Source: Clostridiales bacterium (GTDB lineage Bacteria > Bacillota > Clostridia > Oscillospirales > Ruminococcaceae). Taken from it: DNA of 57,930 nt. Location: assembly GCA_012518465.1 (NCBI GenBank), contig JAAYSD010000088.1:1-57930 (forward strand). The letters run 5' to 3'. Position 1 is the first letter of the stretch; each line of letters opens with the position of its first letter. Below are positions 51,364 to 57,930 of this stretch, one piece after another. Below the pieces are notes generated by a model. The model was not told the DNA's origin, did not search any database, and saw only the letters and a program-made list of their open reading frames with translations. The translations under genes and the position numbers were made by a program.

Positions 51364-52239
51364 TCATTTTTTATCTTTTTCGTACGGCAATTCTAAGCCG
51401 TTAGTTTCAATAATGCTTTCTAGCTGAGATACCTTTTCAGTCATGCTTGAAAGCTTTTCATTTGTTTTATTAATATCTTGATTTAACTTGTATGAATATG
51501 TAAATAAACTAGCTATTACTAAAAAGCTTAAGCTTCCGACAAGCACATATCCTTTTTTCTTTTTCACTGTCTTTGGTTGGTCCTGCTTAAATGAATTACT
51601 GATTTTTATGCTTGATTTTGCAAAAGCATAGTATATTATAGGTAAAACTATAAGCAAAAGCACTATATCCAGTGGTAATTGAATAAGATTTTTAATAACT
51701 CTTCCTGTGGCATATACCCAAAAGGTTTCGCTTTTATTGAGGTTTACATAAATGAAATATGAAGTCATCAGCAGATTGCAAATAACAACTACTGCTGATT
51801 TTCCTAAAATAACACGTGTTAAAAACCAGCCATCAGCCTTAAGACGTTTGGATAAGGGAAGCTTTTCACCGTCGGGATTAAAAAAGATTTTCCCCGGCTT
51901 TAGTCCATACAGAAAGAGTCCATAGAGAAATCCTGCCATAACCTCAACTAAAGTAAAGCGAATGTCAAAAGCTGCACCTGTTCTATTCACTAGAAAAAAG
52001 CCAAGAATATCAGTGATAAAGCCTGCCACAGCTCCGACAACTGGCCCGTAGAGCATACCTATTGCCGCAAGTGCTAAAAAGGAAAATGAGATTTTTAAAT
52101 TCTCTGTTACGGGAATTGTAAATAGCTTTATTGCAATATTTAATGCAATAAGCATAGCTGTTGTAGAAATACAGCTAATTGATTTTGTTTCCCTTAGTGA
52201 TTTAGGGAAAATGCCGAAAAATTTGGACAAAATAGCCAT
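51364..52239 (-). CDS. folT: Folate-family ECF transporter S component with C-terminal extension
   Basis: A 291-residue membrane protein whose first about 215 residues match the FolT family of ECF S components: about six helices with LKISFSFLALAAIGMLYGP and VVGAVAGFITDILGFFLV. S components bind the vitamin and work with a shared EcfT/EcfA module encoded elsewhere. After residue 215 comes an unusual addition: a basic linker (KTVKKKKG), a seventh helix (LVGSLSFLVIASLFTYSY) and a short coiled coil. The start is ATG 52239 after AAAGGAGG; the upstream in-frame ATG (52257) would sit within the ribosome-binding region. The THF riboswitch upstream supports folate as substrate. Confidence 0.88.
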   Translation of the reverse strand: MAILSKFFGIFPKSLRETKSISCISTTAMLIALNIAIKLFTIPVTENLKISFSFLALAAIGMLYGPVVGAVAGFITDILGFFLVNRTGAAFDIRFTLVEVMAGFLYGLFLYGLKPGKIFFNPDGEKLPLSKRLKADGWFLTRVILGKSAVVVICNLLMTSYFIYVNLNKSETFWVYATGRVIKNLIQLPLDIVLLLIVLPIIYYAFAKSSIKISNSFKQDQPKTVKKKKGYVLVGSLSFLVIASLFTYSYKLNQDINKTNEKLSSMTEKVSQLESIIETNGLELPYEKDKK

Positions 52240-52243
52240 AATA

Positions 52244-52273
52244 CCTCCTTTACGCAATACACAATAAAGAAGG
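52244..52273 (-). promoter_or_regulatory. Shine-Dalgarno-sequestering hairpin of folT
   Basis: CCTTCTTTA (52273-52265) can pair along all nine positions (one U-G) with TAAAGGAGG (52252-52244), which holds the folT Shine-Dalgarno sequence. It lies between the riboswitch and the start codon and is a plausible expression platform for translational control. Confidence 0.6.
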
Positions 52274-52368
52274 AAGAGTATTCTGTCCTACTTTATATGT
52301 ACAGCGAGATGCGAAATAAGAACCGCCCATTTAAATATGATGAATTAGTCTGAAATTCATTCGTACCA

Positions 52369-52395
52369 AGCGTTAAATTGAAAATTTAACGCAAC
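52369..52395 (-). repeat. 27-nt hairpin repeat, copy 1, inside the riboswitch insertion
   Basis: This 27-mer is identical to 52451-52477 and is itself an inverted repeat: GCGTTAAATT and its complement around a 3-nt loop. I did not see it elsewhere in the window. Confidence 0.85.
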
Positions 52396-52420
52396 CAGTA
52401 CTAACAAATTCGCTCATACC

Positions 52421-52450
52421 GTCGGATTGTTCTGCGTCGAACAATCTGAC
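52421..52450 (-). repeat. 12-bp hairpin between the two 27-nt repeats
   Basis: GTCGGATTGTTC (52421-52432) pairs with 52439-52450 (eleven Watson-Crick pairs plus one wobble) around a 6-nt loop, so the insertion is a chain of at least three stable hairpins. Confidence 0.75.
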
Positions 52451-52477
52451 AGCGTTAAATTGAAAATTTAACGCAAC
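52451..52477 (-). repeat. 27-nt hairpin repeat, copy 2, inside the riboswitch insertion
   Basis: Identical to 52369-52395, same orientation, 55 nt apart. This copy begins (on the minus strand) two bases after the riboswitch core segment ACGAACC. Confidence 0.85.
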
Positions 52478-52583
52478 AGGTTCGTCCATGGGACAACTCT
52501 CCGTTCCCATAGCACTTTACGCTCTTATTTCTACTCTGTAATTTTTTTAATTTATGCAATGCAAAAAGCAGTTACACCATTAG

Positions 52584-53546
52584 TTAAAAGCTGATTTCAT
52601 GAGCCAGCTTAAATAAATCCTCATCAAAAGGCTTTCTCATTTTTAACGCCTCTTGAATATCTACATCAATTACTTTATTATCCTTCATACCGATAACACG
52701 GTTTCCTATCCCCTTAGATAGTAATTCCACTGCATAGTATCCCATTTCACTTGCTGCAACTCTATCTCTTACAGTAGGTGAGCCGCCACGTTGAACATGG
52801 CCAAGTATTGTAGCACGGCTTTCAATACTTGTACGTTTTTCAATTTCCTTTGCAATTTCTTCAGAACCGCCAATTCCTTCTGAAACAATAACTATGAAGT
52901 GATGCTTTCCAGTTTTTAAGCAATCATTTATTTTAGCAATCAAATCATCAATGCTATATGGCATTTCGTTTGTAATTATATAAGTCGCTCCGCAGGCAAT
53001 ACCCGTATTTAATGCGATATAACCTGCATTTCTACCCATAACTTCAACTACTGAGCATCTGTCATGTGACTGAGCAGTATCACGCAGCTTGTCAACAAGC
53101 TCAACAGCAGTGTTCATAGCAGTATCGTAGCCGATTGTATATTCAGTGCAATCTATATCATTATCAATTGTGCCAGGAATACCAACGCAGGGAATACCTC
53201 TTGCTGATAAATCAGCAGCTCCTCTGAAAGAGCCATCTCCACCAATTGCAACAATACCTTCGATACCATTGTCTATACAGGTTTGCTTAGCTTTTTGCAA
53301 GCCAGGTTCATACCTGAATTCCTTACAACGTGCTGTATAGAGCATTGTACCGCCTCTTTGAATAATGTCAGATACGCTCCTTTGATTAAGCTCTATCATA
53401 TCACCATTGATAAGTCCATTATAGCCTCTTTTAATTCCCATTACTTGAAAACCCTTGCGTATAGCAGACCTTGTAACAGCACGAATAACAGCATTCATCC
53501 CTGGGGCATCTCCGCCGCTCGTAAGGATACCTATTTTTTTAGCCAT
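52584..53546 (-). CDS. pfkA: ATP-dependent 6-phosphofructokinase
   Basis: A 320-residue glycolytic enzyme that phosphorylates fructose 6-phosphate. ATP-binding motifs are LTSGGDAPGMNAVIRA and IGGDGSFRGA; the catalytic aspartate is in GIPGTIDNDIDCTEYTIG, and the substrate motif MGRNAGYIA follows, with LGHVQRGGSPTVRDR near the C-terminus. The length and the Gly after GGD fit the classic allosteric bacterial PFK, not the PPi-dependent form. It begins at ATG 53546 after GGAGG and has its own promoter behind dnaE. Confidence 0.97.
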   Translation of the reverse strand: MAKKIGILTSGGDAPGMNAVIRAVTRSAIRKGFQVMGIKRGYNGLINGDMIELNQRSVSDIIQRGGTMLYTARCKEFRYEPGLQKAKQTCIDNGIEGIVAIGGDGSFRGAADLSARGIPCVGIPGTIDNDIDCTEYTIGYDTAMNTAVELVDKLRDTAQSHDRCSVVEVMGRNAGYIALNTGIACGATYIITNEMPYSIDDLIAKINDCLKTGKHHFIVIVSEGIGGSEEIAKEIEKRTSIESRATILGHVQRGGSPTVRDRVAASEMGYYAVELLSKGIGNRVIGMKDNKVIDVDIQEALKMRKPFDEDLFKLAHEISF

Positions 53547-53587
53547 AAATTACCTCCAAGTTCTTTTATTCATTTTAACTCAATAAT

Positions 53588-53616
53588 ATTCTACTCCATA
53601 TTTCAAATATAGTCAA
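53588..53616 (-). promoter_or_regulatory. Sigma-A promoter of pfkA
   Basis: TTGACT (53611-53616) and TAGAAT (53588-53593) on the minus strand with a 17-nt spacer, 41 nt before the start codon. Confidence 0.75.
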
Positions 53617-53664
53617 GTGCTTTACAAAAAAATTATCACATTAGTTTTCGAAATATTATATAAA

Positions 53665-53678
53665 TGTAAACGTTTTAT
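53665..53678. promoter_or_regulatory. Weak cre-like site upstream of the pfkA promoter
   Basis: TGTAAACGTTTTAT matches the cre consensus at 12 of 14 positions and lies about 50 bp upstream of the -35 box, where CcpA would activate rather than repress. Two mismatches are at conserved end positions. Confidence 0.3.
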
Positions 53679-53695
53679 TTTATTAAACTTTTATT

Positions 53696-56600
53696 TTATT
53701 TAACTATGATATTTTCTTTTGAGCATAATAGAATAAGTCTATCTAAAACATCTTTTTTGAGCAACACGCCGCTAATATTCTTTATTCCTTTGACTTCCTT
53801 AGTATCAGAAAAGCATAAATAAACCTTGTTATTTCCTTGGTTGTTTAACAATATAGTTTTTATATCGGCAATTTTTTCTTTTTCATAAGAGGCGACATTG
53901 ATATAAAGCTTTTTGGGCAGATTTATATTTAGTGAATCAGCAGGCTCGAGCCTATTAGCAATAAGCTTTACTTCATCATCCTTGTACGATATTTTGCCAA
54001 ATATAGCGAAAGCCTCGCCTGCTTTTAATTTAGATATATTTTTTTCATATATTTCGTTAAATAAAATAACTTCAAAAGTGCCGGTATTATCTTCAAATTC
54101 AGCAAAGCACATGAGCTTTCCGTTTTTTGTAGTATGCTGTTTTTTACTTAGCAGATTAGCTATTATTTTTATGCTTTGCCCATCTGAAAAGCACTTTTCA
54201 TCTTCTGAAATAAGCTCACCCGCTGTTATAAATCCATTTGTCTTAATATATGCTCTGTATTTATCCAATGGATGTCCTGAAATGTAAATACCCATTGTTT
54301 CCTTTTCCATGGCTAATAAATCGTTACTATCAAATTCATCAGCATCGGGCATTTGATAGTAACTAATGTCATCATCAACAGCTTCTCCAAAAAAGTATAT
54401 TTGCCCTTCTACATTTCTTTTTTGCTCATCGCTTACCTTTACTAAAATGTCCTCATAAGAAAGCATCATCTGCCGTCTGTTATGTGGTAAATTATCAAAA
54501 GCTCCACATCTGATTAAAGCCTCCACAGCACGCTTGTTTATATCCTGTCCAGCCATTCTTCTGCAAAAATCAAAAAGGGAAGTAAAGGGCTTTTTATCAC
54601 GTTCTTTTATAATTGATTCTATAAATTTATGCCCCAAGTTTTTTACAGCTAATAGCCCGAATCTTATTCCTTTTTCTTCACTTGTGAAGACTGCAAAGCT
54701 TTTATTGATGTCGGGGGAAAGGACTTCAATCTTATTTTCTCTAACATCGGCTATATATTCTGCAAGTTTAGACATATTACCTAAAACACTTGTCATTAGT
54801 GCTACAAAATATTCCTTATAATAATGACAGCGTAAATAAGCAGTCTGAAAAGCAACTGTTGCATATGCGGCAGCGTGTGACTTGTTAAAAGCATAGGTAG
54901 CAAATGAGGAAATATCGTCAAATATTTTATGAGCAATATCTTCTGGCACACCGTTTTTTATAGCACCACAATTTGTATCCGTACCATAGACAAAGGCTGT
55001 ACGTTCCTTATCCATTATTTCCTGCTTTTTTTTGGACATTGCACGACGAACTAAATCAGCTCTGCCATATGAATAGCCTGCCAAAACTCTGCAAATTTGC
55101 ATAACCTGTTCTTGATAAACAATACAGCCGTAGGTAACATTCAATATATCCTTTAGAAGAGGATGGCGATATGTTATTTTAAATGGATTGTGTCTGTTTT
55201 CAATATATTTAGGGATAGATGCCATAGGACCGGGGCGATATAGTGAAATGACAGCTGTCAAATCCTCAATGCTGGTTGGCTGAAGTCGCATAATTACACT
55301 AGTCATACCTGTGCTTTCAAATTGAAAAACACCGCTTGTTTTACCATCAGTAAGCATTTTATAAGTTTGTTTATCATATTCATCTATCTTATTTATATCA
55401 AAATCATCATATTTTCTTTTAATTTCTTCAGTGCAATGGTGTATAACTGTGAGATTTCTAAGCCCCAAAAAATCCATTTTAAGCAGACCTAATCTTTCCA
55501 GATGTCCCATTGTATATTGTGTAACAATATCATTATCAGTTTTTTGGAGAGGAACATACTCATCGACAGGCTCTTTTGTAATAACTATTCCAGCAGCATG
55601 AACAGAGGCGTGACGAGGCATACCTTCAATTTTACGTGCAGTTTCAATAAGCTTATATATTTGTGGGTCGGAATTCATATAAGAAATAAGCTCTTTATTA
55701 TGCTTTAAAGCACCTGAGATAGTGGCATTTAATGAAAATGGGATAAGCTTAGCAGCTTTATCTACCTTTCCATAGGGAAGTCCCATAGCTCTGCCAGCAT
55801 CACGAATAGCAGCTCTTGCTGCCATTGTTCCAAAGGTAATGATCTGTGCTACATGATTTGAGCCGTATTTATTGATTACATAATCTATAACTTCTTGACG
55901 TCGTTCATTACAGAAATCTATATCAAAGTCAGGCATACTGATACGCTCTGGATTTAAAAATCGCTCAAAAAGCAGATTAAATCTCATAGGGTCAATTCCT
56001 GTTATACCCAGAGCATATGCACATAGGCTGCCCGCACCAGAGCCTCTTCCTGGGCCTACGGGTATATCTTGTGACTTTGCATAATTTACAAAATCAGCTA
56101 CTATTAGAAAATAGTCAGTAAAGCCCATTTTTATAATTATATCTATTTCAAATTCTGCTCTTTTTCTTAAAGCTTCACTAATTTCACCGTATCGTGCTTT
56201 AATTCCTTTATAAACCTCATCTTTAAAATATCTTATATTATCCTTTACACCTTTTTTGGTAAACAACGGTAGCTTGGTTATACCAAATTCAAAGTTTACA
56301 TTACAGCTTTCAGCGATTTTAACGGAATTTTCAATAGCAGCTTTTGGAAAGAGCATTGCCATTTCTTCATAGCTTTTAATATAAAATTCATTTGTGGGAA
56401 ATTCCAAAGCACCGGGGTTATCGATAGTTGTATTAGTAGCAACACAGGTGAGAATTTTTTGCATTTCGGCATCATCTCTAGTAAGATAATGAGCGTCATT
56501 AGTAGCTACAAGAGGAATGTTTAATTCCTTTGAAAGATTGTATAAAAGTGGAAGGATACGCTGCTGCTCGGGAATGTTATGATTTTGTACTTCTAAAAAG

Positions 56601-57118
56601 TAATTCCCATCTCCAAAAATGCTTTTATATTTTAGAGCAACTTCCTTTGCATATTCATATGATGAATTGAGTAAAGCTCTATTTACTTCACCTGCAAGAC
56701 AGGCAGATAAGCAAATGAGTCCCTCGTGATATTTTTCTAGCGTATCAAAATCACAACGTGGCTTTGAATAAAAGCCTTCAATAAATGCATTAGAAACAAG
56801 CTTAATTAAATTTTTATAGCCAGTGTTATTCTTACACAAAAGGATTAAGTGGTGAGGTGATGAATCAAGCTTTGCTTGCTTGTCAAATCTTGTGCGACGT
56901 GAAACATAAACCTCACATCCTATAATAGGCTTTACACCTTGAGCTATACATTCGTTGTAAAAATCAATAACTCCATACATTACGCCATGGTCTGTTATAG
57001 CAACTGCTTTTTGCCCGAGCGCTTTAACACGGGAAACAAGCCCCTTGATACGGCAGGCTCCATCAAGCAGGCTATATTCAGTATGAACATGAAGATGAAC
57101 AAAATCATTTTTACTCAT
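53696..57118 (-). CDS. dnaE: DNA polymerase III subunit alpha (DnaE)
   Basis: A 1140-residue replicative polymerase of the DnaE1 type. The N-terminal PHP domain has HLHVHTEYSLLDGA and ITDHGVMYG with conserved metal ligands. The C-family polymerase core has VGPGRGSGAGSL and the catalytic aspartates in ISMPDFDIDFC, and a later FNKSHAAAYA motif. A helix-hairpin-helix (DINKRAVEALIRCGAFD) and an OB fold (MCFAEFEDNTGTFEVILF) follow. In many Firmicutes a second enzyme, PolC, is also present; it is not in this window. whiA is one base upstream and pfkA downstream, the usual clostridial order. Confidence 0.97.
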   Translation of the reverse strand: MSKNDFVHLHVHTEYSLLDGACRIKGLVSRVKALGQKAVAITDHGVMYGVIDFYNECIAQGVKPIIGCEVYVSRRTRFDKQAKLDSSPHHLILLCKNNTGYKNLIKLVSNAFIEGFYSKPRCDFDTLEKYHEGLICLSACLAGEVNRALLNSSYEYAKEVALKYKSIFGDGNYFLEVQNHNIPEQQRILPLLYNLSKELNIPLVATNDAHYLTRDDAEMQKILTCVATNTTIDNPGALEFPTNEFYIKSYEEMAMLFPKAAIENSVKIAESCNVNFEFGITKLPLFTKKGVKDNIRYFKDEVYKGIKARYGEISEALRKRAEFEIDIIIKMGFTDYFLIVADFVNYAKSQDIPVGPGRGSGAGSLCAYALGITGIDPMRFNLLFERFLNPERISMPDFDIDFCNERRQEVIDYVINKYGSNHVAQIITFGTMAARAAIRDAGRAMGLPYGKVDKAAKLIPFSLNATISGALKHNKELISYMNSDPQIYKLIETARKIEGMPRHASVHAAGIVITKEPVDEYVPLQKTDNDIVTQYTMGHLERLGLLKMDFLGLRNLTVIHHCTEEIKRKYDDFDINKIDEYDKQTYKMLTDGKTSGVFQFESTGMTSVIMRLQPTSIEDLTAVISLYRPGPMASIPKYIENRHNPFKITYRHPLLKDILNVTYGCIVYQEQVMQICRVLAGYSYGRADLVRRAMSKKKQEIMDKERTAFVYGTDTNCGAIKNGVPEDIAHKIFDDISSFATYAFNKSHAAAYATVAFQTAYLRCHYYKEYFVALMTSVLGNMSKLAEYIADVRENKIEVLSPDINKSFAVFTSEEKGIRFGLLAVKNLGHKFIESIIKERDKKPFTSLFDFCRRMAGQDINKRAVEALIRCGAFDNLPHNRRQMMLSYEDILVKVSDEQKRNVEGQIYFFGEAVDDDISYYQMPDADEFDSNDLLAMEKETMGIYISGHPLDKYRAYIKTNGFITAGELISEDEKCFSDGQSIKIIANLLSKKQHTTKNGKLMCFAEFEDNTGTFEVILFNEIYEKNISKLKAGEAFAIFGKISYKDDEVKLIANRLEPADSLNINLPKKLYINVASYEKEKIADIKTILLNNQGNNKVYLCFSDTKEVKGIKNISGVLLKKDVLDRLILLCSKENIIVK

Positions 57119-57119
57119 A

Positions 57120-57930
57120 TTATTTTAAACCTTCGGCTATTTCGCAAATTTTTTTAAGTCTGTGATAAACACCACTCCTACTGATTGGTGGGGAAAGCAG
57201 CTCGCCAATTTCACGCAGTGACATATCTATATTATCAATCCTTAGCTTTGCTACTTCATAAAGCTGTGGGTCTAGGTAATTTTCTCCTTTAATTTCGAAA
57301 ATAGTTTTTATAGCTTCAATTTGCTTTGCAGCGGCATTTATCGTTTTATCAAGATTCGCACTTTCGCAGTTTATGGTTCTATTAACTTTATTACGAAAGT
57401 CCTTATAAATTTTTGCACTCATTATTTCCATAGAAAAGCCTGATGCACCAATAAAGGTAAGAAAATCTTCAATGGCTTCACTTTCTTTTTGATAAATAAT
57501 TATTGATTTTTTCCTCATGGCCTTTTTAGCATTAAGTCCATGTTCATTCATTATATTATATATACTTTCGGCTTTATTATTATCTGGTAAAGTTATTTCT
57601 AGGTGATATTCTTTTTCAGGGCTGCTGACCCAACCACAGACAATGAAGATTCCTCTTAAAAAGGCTGAGCTGCATTCATCACTACCATCAATAATAGCCC
57701 TGTCTACTTTATTATCACTATAAAAGAAGCTATTTTTTATTTTAATTTTTGAAGACTCATCAGGCTCAATAATTTTAAATCTTCCATTTTTTTCAGAAAA
57801 GCTGATTTGAGGAAAAAAACGAAGAATTAGTTTTTTATATAGATTTACAGCATCTTTAATTTCAGTGGAAAACCTTAAGTTCGGCTTTAAGGAATATAAA
57901 ATCCCATAAAGCATAGCATTGTGATAATTA
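57120..57930 (-). CDS. whiA: DNA-binding protein WhiA, 5' end cut by window edge
   Basis: The frame is open to the window end and the N-terminal residues visible (NAMLYGILYSLKPNLRFSTE) correspond to a point inside the family's first helix region, so about 30 codons lie outside; the ATG at 57914 is internal. WhiA combines a degenerate LAGLIDADG homing-endonuclease fold (SSAFLRGIFIVCGWVSSPEKEYHLE) with a C-terminal helix-turn-helix (LREIGELLSPPISRSGVYHRL). It affects cell division and chromosome segregation in Firmicutes and sporulation in actinobacteria. The stop is one base before the dnaE start. Confidence 0.93.
   Translation of the reverse strand, partial: NYHNAMLYGILYSLKPNLRFSTEIKDAVNLYKKLILRFFPQISFSEKNGRFKIIEPDESSKIKIKNSFFYSDNKVDRAIIDGSDECSSAFLRGIFIVCGWVSSPEKEYHLEITLPDNNKAESIYNIMNEHGLNAKKAMRKKSIIIYQKESEAIEDFLTFIGASGFSMEIMSAKIYKDFRNKVNRTINCESANLDKTINAAAKQIEAIKTIFEIKGENYLDPQLYEVAKLRIDNIDMSLREIGELLSPPISRSGVYHRLKKICEIAEGLK

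Larger units (their letters stand above)
52300..52540 (-). promoter_or_regulatory. THF (tetrahydrofolate) riboswitch with a large P4 insertion
   Basis: Read on the minus strand, the 5' half contains P1 TACAG, AGTAG, P2 AAATAAGA, the core GCGTAAAGTG, P3 CTATGGGA/TCCCATGG with loop ACGGAGAGTTG, and ACGAACC. The 3' half has GGGCGGT, P2' TCTTATTT, CGCATCTCG and P1' CTGTA. Each block aligns in order with the THF class as in Eubacterium siraeum (GCGUUAAGUG, ACGAAGC, GCGGU, GCAUCCG). P1 (52540-52536/52304-52300) and P2 (52530-52523/52321-52314) are perfectly paired. Known members are about 90-100 nt; here the P4 terminal loop is expanded by 150 nt (52329-52478). It precedes the predicted folate transporter folT, the expected regulon. 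Confidence 0.88.

Noticed and set aside
52369..52477. Two identical 27-nt direct repeats separated by 55 nt, as a minimal CRISPR array
   Set aside because: Only two copies, each a near-complete hairpin, no leader or cas genes, and the 'spacer' is itself a hairpin inside a riboswitch.
53913..54287. Plus-strand open frame of about 120 codons opposite dnaE
   Set aside because: It is antisense to a well-conserved part of dnaE, has no ribosome-binding site, and its composition is the mirror of the dnaE codons.

Overview
The window is a low-GC (about one third G+C) bacterial chromosome segment with standard code and mostly strong Shine-Dalgarno sites (several GTG/TTG starts). Gene content and order (whiA-dnaE-pfkA, an acc/fab lipid operon, a Bce-type antibiotic module, RqcH, a CIRCE element, a THF riboswitch close to the Eubacterium siraeum type) point to a Clostridia member, most likely a gut Oscillospiraceae/Ruminococcaceae-like species. 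A lipoprotein GH5 cellulase suggests plant-fibre use, and a chemoreceptor behind a sigma-D-like promoter suggests motility.

Layout. 1-3.9 kb: tail of an IscU/NifU scaffold gene, an AI-2E family permease, thrS and a VanZ-like protein. 3.9-7.2 kb: CpsC/CpsD/CpsB/LCP envelope-polymer control operon with no glycosyltransferases. 7.2-8.3 kb: YetF and DUF4363 membrane proteins. 8.3-13.1 kb (minus): a Bce-type response regulator, sensor kinase and ABC transporter with a palindromic operator between the two halves. 13.2-16 kb (minus): ECF sigma factor and a membrane beta-propeller protein. 16.1-23.5 kb (minus): fatty-acid synthesis operon fabH-fabG-fabF-accB-fabZ-accC-accD-accA-acpP. 23.7-30.4 kb (plus): fabD-aroE-aroK-amidohydrolase-fumarase alpha-metA-MATE. 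30.5-32.9 kb: polar amino-acid ABC importer. 33-35.1 kb: chemoreceptor. 35.3-42.1 kb (minus): an eight-gene run from DUF1858/trmK/nif3-like/rqcH to an acyltransferase/hydrolase/DUF6320 trio. 42.1-47 kb: GGDEF-EAL protein behind a structured GC-rich leader, then HrcA-type htpG. 47-50.2 kb (minus): CoA-disulfide reductase-rhodanese fusion and cellulase. 50.3-57.9 kb (minus): proC, folT under a THF riboswitch, pfkA, dnaE, whiA (cut by the window edge).

The most unusual items are regulatory. The THF riboswitch before folT matches the class core on both sides, but its P4 terminal loop is replaced by a 150-nt repeat-rich insertion, and a downstream hairpin can sequester the folT Shine-Dalgarno sequence. 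There is a perfect CIRCE at htpG, a near-perfect CcpA cre site inside the cellulase promoter, a 15-bp perfect palindrome at the Bce transporter promoter, and two unassigned structured intergenic elements (42.63 and 50.32-50.47 kb). The Bce sensor kinase appears to carry a one-base deletion in a T6 run near its start. No tRNA, rRNA, CRISPR array, phage or insertion sequence was seen.
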